A stretch of DNA of 43,663 bases from Acidobacteriota bacterium (GCA_003154775.1 PMES01000030.1:1-43663), one strand, 5' to 3'; counted from the first letter of the stretch, positions 27,836-37,160 are shown. The notes: a model not told the origin generated them from the sequence alone. Translations and numbers: made by a program.

Positions 27836-29911
27836 TTATTTGCCAAGCAGTTCGTCCACCAGCCGCTGCGCACCGTACAACTTGGTCAGTGCTTCGGTCA
27901 TGGCTGCCGTGTGCACGGCCACGGTCCGGTTCGCCGTCATGTCAAAAACGAAATCGCCCACCAGCGACTCGATGTTTCCGTCGAACACCAGCCCGACGAT
28001 CTCTCCGTTACGATTCACCACCGGAGAGCCGGAATTGCCGCCGATGATGTCGTTCGTGGTGACAAAGTTCACGGGCGTCGCCAGGTCCAGCTTGTCTTTC
28101 CCCTCGACATACCGCTTCGGCAATTCGAATGGACCCTTGTTGTCAAAGCTGGCTGACCGGTCATACAAACCGTAGAATGTCGTCTTGTACGGCGCCTTTG
28201 TTCCATTCATCGGATAGCCCTGCACCTGTCCGTAAGACAGCCGCAGTGTGAATGTCGCATCCGGATAAGCGGTCTTGCCGTAAGCCGCGAACCGCGCTTT
28301 GCCCAGTTGCTCGCCCGCGCGCTGTTCCACGCTCTGGACATTGTCCTCAAGCCATTTGATCTGCTCGCGGCGAATCGGATCGATTCGGCGTGCCATCGCG
28401 ATCATCGGGTCGCTGGAAGCGTCCACGGCGGGCTTCCCGCCATCCACCAGACTCTTGCGAAACGCCGGATCGCCTACCTTTGTCCCGCTGATTAGTTGTG
28501 TCGCCGCATCCTTGGGTGAACGCCCGTCCAAAACCGCCCTCAACCACGGATCGTTCGGCCCGAGTTCTTTCAGCCCCGCTTCCAGCGCGCTCGTCATCCG
28601 CGCGATTTCCATTTCCGGATAAATGGGCGCCGGGGAAAACATCCGCAGCTTCAGCGAGTCCAATTGCGATTCGTGAAAGCCCTCCAGCCGTTCTCCATCG
28701 GGTTTCTGGATTTCCGCCACATACGTTACCAGCGTCACCGCCAGCCCTGACAGTTGCGAATCCGTCGCCCGGAAATACTGTTCCTTGATGCGTGGCTTCT
28801 CGATTTCACTGGCGCGCGCGATGGCACCCCACGCACCGCCGTACTCCTTCTGCCATTCGGGATTCCCCTTCACCTTGGCGCGGAACTCCTCCTCGTCCTT
28901 GCGCTTCTTGTCCATCACGTTCTTGTCCAGCAATCCGTCGTAACGCCCTTGCCACGCCTTCAGGCTGTTTTCGAGACTAAAAATCAGGCTCGCGGCCTGG
29001 CGCGCCTGCTCCGGTCCACGCCCCGAATACTCTTTCAAAAGAGCGATGCGCCGTTTCAGTGTCTGCAGCACATAGGGCGCCCGGACATCCCGCAGGCTCT
29101 CCAGTTCCGCATAGGTATCCAGTCTCGACGATGATCCCGGATGCCCCGAGACGAACACCAACTCCCCATCACCCGCGCCCTTTGGATTCCACTTCAGGTA
29201 ATCCTTACTGTCCACCGGCTTGCCATTCTCGTACACACGGAACAACGCCATGTCCAGGTCATACCGCGGATACGTGAAATTATCCGGGTCGCCTCCGAAG
29301 AAGGCTGTCTGCTGCTCCGGTGCAAACACCAGCCGCACATCCGTGTACTTCTTGTAGCGATACAGCCAGTATTCGCCCCCTTGATACAGCGTCACCACGT
29401 CCGAGCGAAAGCCCGTCTTCTCCGTGCTCTCCCGCTCGATAGCCGCGATCACGGTTTTGCGCTTGGCAAACTCTTCTTCCGCATTCTTCGCGCCCTTCAC
29501 CCCGGCACTCACCTTGTCCGTCACGTTCTCCATCGACACCAGGACGTTTACCTCGAGGTCCTGCGACTTCATCTCCTGCTCCGGCGTCGCCGCATAAAAG
29601 CCATCGCGAATATAATCGTGCTCCGCGGTGGAGTTCTTTTGCAGTTGCCCGCGCGCCACGTGATGGTTCGTCAGCAACAACCCATGCGCGCTGACAAATG
29701 ATCCCGAACCGCCGTCATTCAAGCGCACGCTCGCCAGGCGCAAGTGATCCAGCCACTGCTGGCTCGGCGTGAAATTGTATTTTTCCTGCAGTTGTTTCAG
29801 GGGAGGGTTATCAAAAGTCCACATTCCTTCGTCGGATCGCACGGCGGGGCACAACAGCGCCGCAGCCAGCAGCGCAACGCACGCCTGCCGCAACACAAGA
29901 TTTGCTTTCAC
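27836..29911 (-). CDS. S46 family dipeptidyl-peptidase (DPP7-like)
   Basis: A 691-residue exported serine exopeptidase of MEROPS family S46, which removes dipeptides from peptide N-termini in the periplasm. GTG 29911 was chosen because AGAGGAA lies seven bases upstream and it opens a signal peptide (NLVLRQACVALLAAALL, cut near VRS). Family signatures are DEGMWTFDN at the mature N-terminus, the catalytic His in LLLTNHHVARGQLQ (about residue 84), FGGDPDNFTYPRYDLDMA, and the catalytic Ser in GGNSGSPVVN (about 627). The specificity position shortly after reads FDGN; Gly there is found in DPP7-type enzymes with hydrophobic preference, whereas Arg marks acidic-residue DPP11 enzymes. The gene is divergent from the ClC gene. 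Confidence 0.93.
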   Translation of the reverse strand: MKANLVLRQACVALLAAALLCPAVRSDEGMWTFDNPPLKQLQEKYNFTPSQQWLDHLRLASVRLNDGGSGSFVSAHGLLLTNHHVARGQLQKNSTAEHDYIRDGFYAATPEQEMKSQDLEVNVLVSMENVTDKVSAGVKGAKNAEEEFAKRKTVIAAIERESTEKTGFRSDVVTLYQGGEYWLYRYKKYTDVRLVFAPEQQTAFFGGDPDNFTYPRYDLDMALFRVYENGKPVDSKDYLKWNPKGAGDGELVFVSGHPGSSSRLDTYAELESLRDVRAPYVLQTLKRRIALLKEYSGRGPEQARQAASLIFSLENSLKAWQGRYDGLLDKNVMDKKRKDEEEFRAKVKGNPEWQKEYGGAWGAIARASEIEKPRIKEQYFRATDSQLSGLAVTLVTYVAEIQKPDGERLEGFHESQLDSLKLRMFSPAPIYPEMEIARMTSALEAGLKELGPNDPWLRAVLDGRSPKDAATQLISGTKVGDPAFRKSLVDGGKPAVDASSDPMIAMARRIDPIRREQIKWLEDNVQSVEQRAGEQLGKARFAAYGKTAYPDATFTLRLSYGQVQGYPMNGTKAPYKTTFYGLYDRSASFDNKGPFELPKRYVEGKDKLDLATPVNFVTTNDIIGGNSGSPVVNRNGEIVGLVFDGNIESLVGDFVFDMTANRTVAVHTAAMTEALTKLYGAQRLVDELLGK

Positions 29912-29962
29912 GTAGGGATTCCTCTTTTCTCGGGGAGTGACGCCGCACCACGCGGCAGTCCT

Positions 29963-30045
29963 CAGTATATACGACTCCTCCGCCGCCGGCATTTCCGCCT
30001 GCGTTTGGCGCAGGATAATACTTCATATCGCAGTACGATATACTG
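29963..30045. promoter_or_regulatory. Candidate paired operator in divergent S46/ClC promoter region
   Basis: CAGTATATACG (29963-29973) and CGATATACTG (30036-30045) are near-complementary inverted copies of one motif on the two sides of the divergent gap. The right copy also overlaps a dyad with arms ATATCG and CGATAT (30025-30041). Such an arrangement fits a regulator acting on both genes, but no regulator is encoded next to it. Confidence 0.4.
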
Positions 30046-30069
30046 AATCTCTGGAGAGCACACCGGTCT

Positions 30070-31809
30070 ATGCAAGAAGACCAGCCCGCGAGCGCCACTT
30101 GGAAATCACCACTGCGTCATTGGACCGCCCTCGTTCAGGACCGCGAGGAGCAGGTTTTCCTGGTGCTCACGCTACTGATTGGCGCCCTCGTCGGCCTGCT
30201 CGTGGTTGCCTTTATCCTTATCACAGAGCGCTTCGGCGCGCGCCTTTATCCTGCCGGGGGAGCCCCCTGGCGGCGGCTCGTAGTTCCGGTGGTCGGCTCT
30301 CTGGGCATGGGCTACCTCCTCTACCGCTTTTTCCCCAATGCTCGTGGCAGCGGCGTTCCTCAGACAAAGGCCGCTCTCTACGCACACGGTGGCCGCATCA
30401 CTTTGCGCACCGTCTTAGGCAAGTTCTTCTGCACATCCGTCACCCTGGCCAGCGGTATCCCGCTGGGTCGCGAAGGCCCCGCTGTACAAGTGGGCGCGGG
30501 GATTGCCTCCGTTCTTGGCCGAAAGCTTGGATTGCGCCCTGAAAAAGTGAAAGCCCTGATTCCGGTCGGCGCCGCCGCGGCGATCGCTGCGGCTTTCAAT
30601 ACGCCTCTCGCCGCCGTGCTCTTTGCATTGGAGGAAGTCGTCGGCGATCTTCACGCTCCCGTCCTCGGCTCCGTTGTGCTGGCCTCCGCCACTTCTTGGG
30701 CCATGCTGCGCCTTCTTCTTGGCAACAACCCGCTGTTTCAGGTACCGCAATATCAACTGGTGAGCCCCTGGGAATTCGCCATCTACGCCGTTTTGGGCGT
30801 CGTCGGCGGATTCGTCTCGGTTGCCTTTACCAAAGTTCTCACAGGCCTGCGCGAACGCTTCCTGAACTTGCCGCGCAAGACGCTTTGGTTCCAGCCGGTC
30901 GCAGGTGGGCTGCTCGTCGGAATCATGGGCTGGTTCGTGCCCCAAGTGCTCGGCGTGGGTTACCAGCACGTTGGCAGCGCCTTAAACGGGAGCATGGCCG
31001 TGAAGCTCATGGTCCTTCTCCTCGTCCTGAAGTTTCTTGCCGTCACTTTCAGCTACGCCTCGGGCAATGCTGGCGGTATCTTCGGTCCCAGCCTGTTTCT
31101 TGGCGCGATGCTGGGCGGCGTTGTTGGTACGGTGGCACACCACTTTCTGCCCGGCCATGTTGCTTCTCCCGGGGCTTACGCCTTGGTCGGCATGGGCACG
31201 GCATTTGCTGGAATCGTGCGCGCTCCCATGACCTCGGTGGTGATGATCTTTGAGACCACGCGAGACTATTCGGTCATCGTCCCCCTGATGATCTCCAATC
31301 TGGTCAGTTTTTTCATCTCCTCGAAATTCCAGCGTGAACCCATCTACGAGGTCCTCGCGCGCCAGGATGGCATTCACTTGCCCAGCGCCCATTCGCGTAG
31401 CCTCGAGGGCCAGCGCCAGGTCTTCCAGAGCATGAAACCCGCCGAGGAGACTTTGTCCGCGCATCTGACCCTTCAGCAAGCCTCGGAACATACGCGTCTT
31501 GATTCGCTGCATACCTGGCCTGTCCTCGATGAATCCGGCGTCATCGCAGTGCTCGAACTCAACACTCTTCAGAAGGCTTTGGCCGAAGGTCCACCCACTC
31601 GCCACATCAGCGACATCGTGGATCCCGGCTCGTTCCCGCATGTTCACGCCGATCATCCCCTCTCGTTCGCACTCGAGCGCATGGGCGCGACACAACTGGA
31701 TCTTCTGCCCGTGGTCAGCCGCGCCAACGTCCACAAACTCGAAGGGGTCATCACCCTTCAGGACATTCTCGACGCCTACCGCCACCCGCCTCCCAAGTCC
31801 GACGAATAG
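30070..31809 (+). CDS. ClC chloride transporter with C-terminal CBS pair
   Basis: A 579-residue ClC-family anion transporter in the inner membrane. The selectivity motifs are all visible: GSGVPQTK, GREGPAVQVG containing the gating Glu, and GGIFGPSLFLGAMLG. The second, internal Glu used by H+/Cl- exchangers is plausibly present in ALEEVV, so an antiporter is more likely than a channel. About 430 residues of membrane region are followed by two CBS-like units (about 450-575; RHISDIVDPGSFPHVHADHP and LEGVITLQDILDAYR), often nucleotide-sensing. It starts at ATG 30070 and is divergent from the S46 peptidase. It is followed after 79 bases by uvrC, and no terminator is evident between. Confidence 0.94.
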   Translation: MQEDQPASATWKSPLRHWTALVQDREEQVFLVLTLLIGALVGLLVVAFILITERFGARLYPAGGAPWRRLVVPVVGSLGMGYLLYRFFPNARGSGVPQTKAALYAHGGRITLRTVLGKFFCTSVTLASGIPLGREGPAVQVGAGIASVLGRKLGLRPEKVKALIPVGAAAAIAAAFNTPLAAVLFALEEVVGDLHAPVLGSVVLASATSWAMLRLLLGNNPLFQVPQYQLVSPWEFAIYAVLGVVGGFVSVAFTKVLTGLRERFLNLPRKTLWFQPVAGGLLVGIMGWFVPQVLGVGYQHVGSALNGSMAVKLMVLLLVLKFLAVTFSYASGNAGGIFGPSLFLGAMLGGVVGTVAHHFLPGHVASPGAYALVGMGTAFAGIVRAPMTSVVMIFETTRDYSVIVPLMISNLVSFFISSKFQREPIYEVLARQDGIHLPSAHSRSLEGQRQVFQSMKPAEETLSAHLTLQQASEHTRLDSLHTWPVLDESGVIAVLELNTLQKALAEGPPTRHISDIVDPGSFPHVHADHPLSFALERMGATQLDLLPVVSRANVHKLEGVITLQDILDAYRHPPPKSDE

Positions 31810-31888
31810 GAGAGCCCCGGTTCGCATTGCGCCGCCCCTGGCCGTAAAATAAAGATTGCGGCCGCGCCTGCGCCGCACTTTCATCCGC

Positions 31889-33724
31889 ATGGAACCCCGC
31901 GAAAAAGCCGCGCTGCTCCCCGAACAGCCCGGCGTGTACCTCTTCAAGGACGCCGGTGGCACCGTCGTCTATGTGGGCAAAGCGCGCTCCCTGCGCAACC
32001 GCGTGCGTTCCTACTTCCTGGAGTCCCGCTGGGCCGATGCCAAAACCGGCTCACTTGCGCGCGAAATCGCCGACCTCGAAACCATCGTCGTCGACAACGA
32101 GCGCGAGGCCCTCGCCCTCGAACACAATCTCATCAAGCAGTACAAACCCAAATTCAACGTCGTCCTTCGCGACGATAAGACCTATCCCTACATCAAGCTC
32201 ACCCTGTCCGAAAAATATCCCCGCGTCTATTTCACGCGCCGCGTCAAGAAGGACGGCTCGCTCTATTTTGGCCCCTACTTTCCTTCCAGCCTTGCTCGCC
32301 GCATCCTGCATTTCATTCACAAGCGCTTTCTTGTTCCCTCGTGCTTTGTCGATCTCACCAAAAACCATCCCCGCCCCTGTCTGCAGTACTACATTCACCG
32401 CTGCCTCGGACCTTGCGTCGCCGGGCTCACCACCGGCGCCCGCTACTCGGAAGCCGTACACGATGTCCGCATGTTTCTCGATGGCCGCCGCCACGACCTC
32501 ATGAAGAGCATCGAAGCGCGTATGATGGCCGCCGCCGAACAGGAGCACTTTGAGGAAGCCGCCTCCTATCGCGATCTCCTGCGCACCATCGAAGACATCG
32601 CAGAGCGCCAGCGCATTGCCTCCGCGCAAGGCGACGACACCGACGTTCTGGCCTACTACGCCGAGCCTCCTCTCGTCGCCGCCAATCTCTTTCACCTGCG
32701 CGGGGGCCGCGTCGTCGACCGCCGCGAGTTCTACTGGGAAGAATTGGAAGCCTTTGATCCCCACGAATTTGTGCCCTCGCTTCTCAAACAGTTGTATCTC
32801 GACGCGGAATACTTGCCCAAAATGGTTCACGTCCCCATCGATTTTGAAGACCGCGCCTTGCTCGAAGACACTCTTTCCGGACGCGCGCGCCACAAAGTGG
32901 AAATCCACACTCCAATGCGGGGCAGCAAGCGCGCTTTCCTCGATCTCGTCGAAAACAACGCCAAGCATTCCTTCGAGCAGCGCTTCCGTGTCCTGAAGCC
33001 AACATCCAAAGCCATTAGCGAAGCGCTTCAAAACACGCTGAATCTGCCCGATGACCCCAAGCGCATCGAGAGTTTCGATATCTCCCACATCCAGGGAACG
33101 GATACCGTCGCTTCCATGGTCGTCTGGGAAAATGGCCGCATGAAGAAATCGGACTACCGCAAATTCATCATTCGCGGCGATGAAACGCCCGCCGGCCGTC
33201 CTCGCGCGCAAAACGACGATTTCGCCAGCATGTACGAAACGGTTACCCGCCGCTATCGCCGCTTGCAGGAAGAAAAAAAGCCCTTGCCCGGACTCATTCT
33301 CATCGACGGCGGCCTGGGCCAGCTCCACGCCGCGGCGCAAGCCCTGGAAGCCCTGCAGATCATCAACCAACCCCTGGCCAGCATCGCCAAGCAGGAAGAA
33401 ATCCTCTACGTTCTCGGCCAGGAAAACGACCCCATCGCCCTGGATCGCCACTCCCCGGTTCTGCACCTCATTCAGCAGATCCGCGACGAAACCCATCGTT
33501 TCGCAGTCACCTTTCATCGCCAGCGCCGCGCAGCCCGCCAGACCAAGAGTGCTCTCCTCGAGATTCCCGGCATCGGCCCACGCACCACCCAGCTCCTGTT
33601 GCAGCGCTACGGCAGCATCGCCAATCTCCAGCGCGCCACGATGGATGAGCTAAGCCGAGTCGTATCAAAGAAAAGTGCCGAAAAGATCCTGCGGTACCTA
33701 GGGCCACCAAGTAAAATCACCTAA
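31889..33724 (+). CDS. uvrC: Excinuclease ABC subunit C
   Basis: UvrC makes both incisions in nucleotide excision repair. The 611 residues contain, in order, an N-terminal GIY-YIG nuclease domain (PGVYLFKDAGGTVVYVGKA, with the Arg of RNRVRSYF), the Cys cluster (PRPCLQYYIHRCLGPC), a UVR motif (MAAAEQEHFEEAASYRDLL), the RNase H-like nuclease domain (ESFDISHIQGTDTVASMVV and LILIDGGLGQLHAA) and a tandem helix-hairpin-helix (EIPGIGPRTTQLLLQRYGS). ATG 31889 is the probable start because the family begins a few residues before PGVYLF; the frame is open 33 bases further, at a TTG. uvrA lies 10 kb away in the same direction; uvrB is not in the window. Confidence 0.96.
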   Translation: MEPREKAALLPEQPGVYLFKDAGGTVVYVGKARSLRNRVRSYFLESRWADAKTGSLAREIADLETIVVDNEREALALEHNLIKQYKPKFNVVLRDDKTYPYIKLTLSEKYPRVYFTRRVKKDGSLYFGPYFPSSLARRILHFIHKRFLVPSCFVDLTKNHPRPCLQYYIHRCLGPCVAGLTTGARYSEAVHDVRMFLDGRRHDLMKSIEARMMAAAEQEHFEEAASYRDLLRTIEDIAERQRIASAQGDDTDVLAYYAEPPLVAANLFHLRGGRVVDRREFYWEELEAFDPHEFVPSLLKQLYLDAEYLPKMVHVPIDFEDRALLEDTLSGRARHKVEIHTPMRGSKRAFLDLVENNAKHSFEQRFRVLKPTSKAISEALQNTLNLPDDPKRIESFDISHIQGTDTVASMVVWENGRMKKSDYRKFIIRGDETPAGRPRAQNDDFASMYETVTRRYRRLQEEKKPLPGLILIDGGLGQLHAAAQALEALQIINQPLASIAKQEEILYVLGQENDPIALDRHSPVLHLIQQIRDETHRFAVTFHRQRRAARQTKSALLEIPGIGPRTTQLLLQRYGSIANLQRATMDELSRVVSKKSAEKILRYLGPPSKIT

Positions 33725-33801
33725 CCTTTTAACTCATCTATACCGGTTATGACGTGTTGCGGCGCCTGCTTCCCTATGCTACGTTTGCCTTGGAGGTTTC
33801 C

Positions 33802-34089
33802 ATGGCTGACAACGTGGGTTCCAAGGTTTCTTATTTTCTCGTGGGTCTCGGCGTAGGAGCGTTGCTGGGAGTGCTCTTTGCTCCCAAGTCCGGCGAAGAG
33901 ACGCGGGATTATCTGACGAAGCGCGCCGATGAAGGGCGCGAATTTGCCCAGAAAAAGGCCAAGGAATTGCGTGATCGCGCCGATGACCTGATCGAGCGTG
34001 GCAAGGATGTTGCCGCTCGTAAGCGCGATTCGATTTCTGCGGCCGTCGATGCCGGGCGCGAAGCTTTCCTGCGCGAATCGAAGTCCTGA
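33802..34089 (+). CDS. YtxH domain protein
   Basis: A 95-residue protein with one N-terminal membrane segment (VSYFLVGLGVGALLGVLFAPKSG), the hallmark of YtxH/GvpP-like proteins, followed by a long charged amphipathic helix (DYLTKRADEGREFAQKKAKE onward) likely to form a coiled coil. The family is associated with envelope or general stress in some bacteria; the function here is unknown. ATG 33802 is preceded by TTGGAGG; an upstream ATG at 33754 lacks such a site. It forms a pair with the DUF948-like gene that follows, and both have the same architecture of one membrane segment plus helix. Confidence 0.85.
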   Translation: MADNVGSKVSYFLVGLGVGALLGVLFAPKSGEETRDYLTKRADEGREFAQKKAKELRDRADDLIERGKDVAARKRDSISAAVDAGREAFLRESKS

Positions 34090-34149
34090 CGGGCCGGTTG
34101 CCGTACCCGGGGGTTTTTCCGCGGAAGACGCGGAGAGGGCGGGGTGTGT

Positions 34150-34659
34150 ATGCAATTCTGGATGGAATTGTTCAGTATTGTGGCGGCGGTAGCGCTCGTC
34201 GTTCAAGTGGGCATCCTCATCGCATTGTTCCTGCAGTTGAAGCGCACCACGGAATCCATCAATCGCGTGGTGAACGATCTGCACTCGCGCATGGGACCCA
34301 TCCTCACGCGCACGCAGATCCTTCTTGACGACACGCAGCCGAAGATTGCCACTCTTGTGGAAGACGCTTCGCACATTGTCTACCTCGCGCGCGGACAGGC
34401 CCAGAGATTGGATCGCGTCGTTGGGGAAGCTACGGACCGTCTGCGCGGGCAGTTGGTTCGCGTGGATCGCATTCTGACGGGAACACTCGAAGCCGTCGAG
34501 GATGCGGGGACGCAAGTACGGCGGACATTTTGGGGCCCGGTGCATACAATGTCGGCGCTGGTGCAGGGCATCAAGATTGGCCTGGATGTTCTGCGCTCGC
34601 GGCGCAATCCGGAACCCGTGCACGAAACGAAGGAACAGGAAGACGAACTGTTTATCTGA
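34150..34659 (+). CDS. DUF948-like single-pass membrane protein
   Basis: About 169 residues: one N-terminal membrane segment (FSIVAAVALVVQVGILIALFLQL) then a long helical region (TTESINRVVNDLHSRMGPIL onward) with regular hydrophobic spacing, as in DUF948 proteins. The C-terminus is acidic (KEQEDELFI). ATG 34150 is used; GTG 34144 is possible. It follows the YtxH gene by 60 bases and ends in a strong terminator, so the unit is uvrC-ytxH-DUF948 or just the last two. Confidence 0.72.
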   Translation: MQFWMELFSIVAAVALVVQVGILIALFLQLKRTTESINRVVNDLHSRMGPILTRTQILLDDTQPKIATLVEDASHIVYLARGQAQRLDRVVGEATDRLRGQLVRVDRILTGTLEAVEDAGTQVRRTFWGPVHTMSALVQGIKIGLDVLRSRRNPEPVHETKEQEDELFI

Positions 34660-34683
34660 AAATTTAATTTTGCAGAAATTCCG

Positions 34684-34717
34684 GCGGCGCGAAACGCAAA
34701 ATTCGCGCCGCTTTTTT
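34684..34717 (+). terminator. Rho-independent terminator after DUF948-like gene
   Basis: A perfect ten-base stem (GCGGCGCGAA at 34684-34693 with TTCGCGCCGC at 34702-34711) is followed by a run of six T. On the other strand it is preceded by the end of mnmA (stop at 34716), so the hairpin may also serve the convergent gene, though the T-run favours rightward use. Confidence 0.88.
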
Positions 34718-35867
34718 ATTTGATCCAGCCTCCCGCCAAAACGACGTCACCGTCATAGACGACGGCTGCTTGGCCCGGTGTGATGGCGCGCTGCGGTGCA
34801 TCGAAAGTCACGCGGGCGCGTAGGCCGGGCAATGCTTCCACGGTCGCTGCCGCGGGTTCATGCTTGTGGCGAATCTTCGCGAGTGCGCGCAAGGGCGCGG
34901 CCGGCGCCGCGATGGAAATCCAGTTCACCCCTGCAATCTCAAATGTGCTGGTGCGCAGCGCCTCATCCTCGCCCACGATGATGCGATTCTTCTCCGGATC
35001 GATGGCCAAAACATAAACGGGCTTGCCTGCCGCGAAGCCCAGGCCCTTGCGCTGGCCAATCGTGTAATTGTGTACGCCGGTGTGGCGGCCAATCACCGTG
35101 CCATCTTCGGTCACGATGTCGCCCGCAGTGTCCTTGACCGGTTCGCCGCGCTCGCGAGAATACGCATGGATGAATTGCACGTAATTCCCGTTGGGCACGA
35201 AGCACAGCTCCATGCTCTCCGGCTTTTCCGCCACCGGCAATTGCACTTCGCGTGCCAGCGCGCGCACTTCTTGCTTGGTCAGTTCTCCCAGCGGAAATTC
35301 GCTGCGCGAAAGCTGCTCCTGCGTCAGGCCCCACAGGAAATACGACTGGTCCTTGGAATCATCGCGAGCGCGCAGCAATTCGTACCGCCCTGTGCGTTCA
35401 TTTCTGCGGATGCGCGCATAGTGGCCCGTGGCCAGCCGCTCCGCGCCAATCTGCCGCGCCATGCGCAGAAGCGGCTCGAATTTCACGTCGGTATTGCAAT
35501 TCGTGCAGGCAATCGGCGTGCGCCCCGCAAGGTACTGCTGCACGAAGGGGCGCACCACGCGCTCTTCAAACTGCTCCTCGAAATTCACCACGTAGTGCGG
35601 AAAACTGAGGTGCTGCGCCACGCGCTTGGCGTCGTACACATCATCGAGCGAGCAGCAACGGTGCTGCGCCGGGCCATCTCCCTGCAGTTCAGGCAAGCGC
35701 CGCTGATTCCAGAGCTGCATCGTCAGCCCCACGATGGGGCGCCCTTGCCGCAGCAGCACAGCCGCGACCGTGGAAGAGTCCACGCCACCGGACATGGCCA
35801 CGGCCACAAGTCCGGGCCGCAGCTCCTTGGCCGCGGGCAAACTGTCGAGTTGAACTTCGGTGGACAT
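34716..35867 (-). CDS. mnmA: tRNA-specific 2-thiouridylase
   Basis: MnmA thiolates uridine 34 of Glu, Gln and Lys tRNAs, taking sulfur that starts at a cysteine desulfurase. The 383-residue protein has the PP-loop AMSGGVDSSTVA (about 25-36), DDVYDAKRVAQHL, ATGHYARI, DQSYFLWGL and the late TPGQAAVVYDGD motif. The two catalytic Cys are visible: one in CTNCNTDVKF (Cys124) and the persulfide-forming one in ESMELCFVPNGNY (Cys222). The start is ATG 35867. It lies 36 bases after the cysteine desulfurase gene, which probably supplies its sulfur, and convergent with the DUF948-like gene. Confidence 0.96.
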   Translation of the reverse strand: MSTEVQLDSLPAAKELRPGLVAVAMSGGVDSSTVAAVLLRQGRPIVGLTMQLWNQRRLPELQGDGPAQHRCCSLDDVYDAKRVAQHLSFPHYVVNFEEQFEERVVRPFVQQYLAGRTPIACTNCNTDVKFEPLLRMARQIGAERLATGHYARIRRNERTGRYELLRARDDSKDQSYFLWGLTQEQLSRSEFPLGELTKQEVRALAREVQLPVAEKPESMELCFVPNGNYVQFIHAYSRERGEPVKDTAGDIVTEDGTVIGRHTGVHNYTIGQRKGLGFAAGKPVYVLAIDPEKNRIIVGEDEALRTSTFEIAGVNWISIAAPAAPLRALAKIRHKHEPAAATVEALPGLRARVTFDAPQRAITPGQAAVVYDGDVVLAGGWIK

Positions 35868-35903
35868 ATCCTATTTAGTTTAGCGTATGCCTGCTGCTCA
35901 CGT

Positions 35904-37094
35904 TCAGGCGGAAACCTCGCGGCGGTAGGTGGGCGAAAGCTGGCGAAGTTGCGCCACCGCCGCAGGGACAATTTCCAGCGCGGCGGCGATTTCCGCTTCG
36001 CTGGTGTGCCGGCCCAGGCTAAAGCGAATCGTGGCGCGCGCATCGGGAGCAGAAAGGCCAATGGCCGTGAGCACGTGCGAGGGTTCGACCGCGCCCGACG
36101 AGCAGGCCGCTCCCGTGGAGCATGCGAGTCCCTTCAGGTCGAGCGCGATGATCAGCGCTTCGCCTTCAATTCCCGGAAACGTGATGTTGCTGGTGTTGGG
36201 TGTGCGCGGCGCGCTCGCCGCATTTGCTTGCGCATCCGGCACACGCGCCAGCAGGCCCTGCTCCAGGCGGTCTCGCATCGCAGCGATACGCGCAGTATCA
36301 CTTTGCAGGGAAAGGCGCGCGAGTTCCGCGGCTTTTCCAAGTCCCACGATCCCCGGCACATTCTCCGTGCCCGGCCGGAATCCGCGCTGGTGATGCCCGC
36401 CATACAGAAATTGCCGCAGCCGCGTGCCGCTCTTGATGAAGAGCGCGCCAACGCCTTTCGGCGCGCAAAACTTGTGGCCGGAAAGGGAAAGCAGGTCGAG
36501 CTGCAACGCCTTCACATCCACGGGAAGTTTGCCCACGGATTGCACCGCGTCCGTATGGAAATACACGTCCGCTTCCGCGGCGATCCGTCCAATCTCCGCC
36601 AGCGGCTGCACCGTGCCGAGTTCGTTGTTGGCGTGCATCAGCGTGATCAGGATGGTCTCCGGACGAATCGCCAGCCGCACCGCTTCCGGTTCGATCAAGC
36701 CTGCGCGGTCCACGGGAAGATAGCTGACCGCGACGCCTTGCTTTTCGAGCGCCTGGCAGGTGTTCAGCACCGCTTCGTGCTCGATCGGCGAGGTAATGAT
36801 GTGCGGGGCTGGCTCGGTAGAAGTGAGGGAACGCGAGGCCGCGGCAACCACCCCGAAAATCGCGTGATTGTCCGATTCCGTGCCGCCGCTGGTGAACACA
36901 ATCTCCTGCGCCCGCGCATTCAGCAGCGCCGCCACCTGCTCCCGCGCCGTTTCCACTCCCGCCCGCGCCCGCTGCCCAAACGTGTGGATCGAGGAGGCGT
37001 TGCCAAACTCGCCGGAGAAATAGGGCAGCATCGCCTCGAGCACGGAGGGCTCGACGGGGGTGGTCGCGTTGTAATCCAGGTAGATGCGCTTCAT
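35904..37094 (-). CDS. Cysteine desulfurase (NifS/IscS-like)
   Basis: A PLP enzyme that releases sulfur from cysteine as a persulfide. With ATG 37094 the product has 396 residues and begins KRIYLDYNATTPV, the standard family start; the frame is open another 22 codons upstream without a ribosome binding site. The PLP Lys is visible in SLSGHKFCAPKGVGALF (Lys208), the cofactor His in SPIEHEAVLNTC and the catalytic Cys in STGAACSSGAVEPSHVL (Cys331). It lies 36 bases upstream of mnmA, which points to tRNA 2-thiouridine as its main duty rather than Fe-S assembly: no iscU, iscA or fdx gene is near. IscS and NifS subtypes are not separable with confidence here. Confidence 0.94.
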   Translation of the reverse strand: MKRIYLDYNATTPVEPSVLEAMLPYFSGEFGNASSIHTFGQRARAGVETAREQVAALLNARAQEIVFTSGGTESDNHAIFGVVAAASRSLTSTEPAPHIITSPIEHEAVLNTCQALEKQGVAVSYLPVDRAGLIEPEAVRLAIRPETILITLMHANNELGTVQPLAEIGRIAAEADVYFHTDAVQSVGKLPVDVKALQLDLLSLSGHKFCAPKGVGALFIKSGTRLRQFLYGGHHQRGFRPGTENVPGIVGLGKAAELARLSLQSDTARIAAMRDRLEQGLLARVPDAQANAASAPRTPNTSNITFPGIEGEALIIALDLKGLACSTGAACSSGAVEPSHVLTAIGLSAPDARATIRFSLGRHTSEAEIAAALEIVPAAVAQLRQLSPTYRREVSA

Positions 37095-37160
37095 GGCAGT
37101 GGAACATTCAGGATAGAAGGGAAGAGAGTTGCACGCAACCTGAGCGTTCATCGTCTCCAA

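Noticed and set aside
32051-33517. A 488-codon open frame on the - strand
   Set aside because: Antisense to uvrC with no family resemblance.
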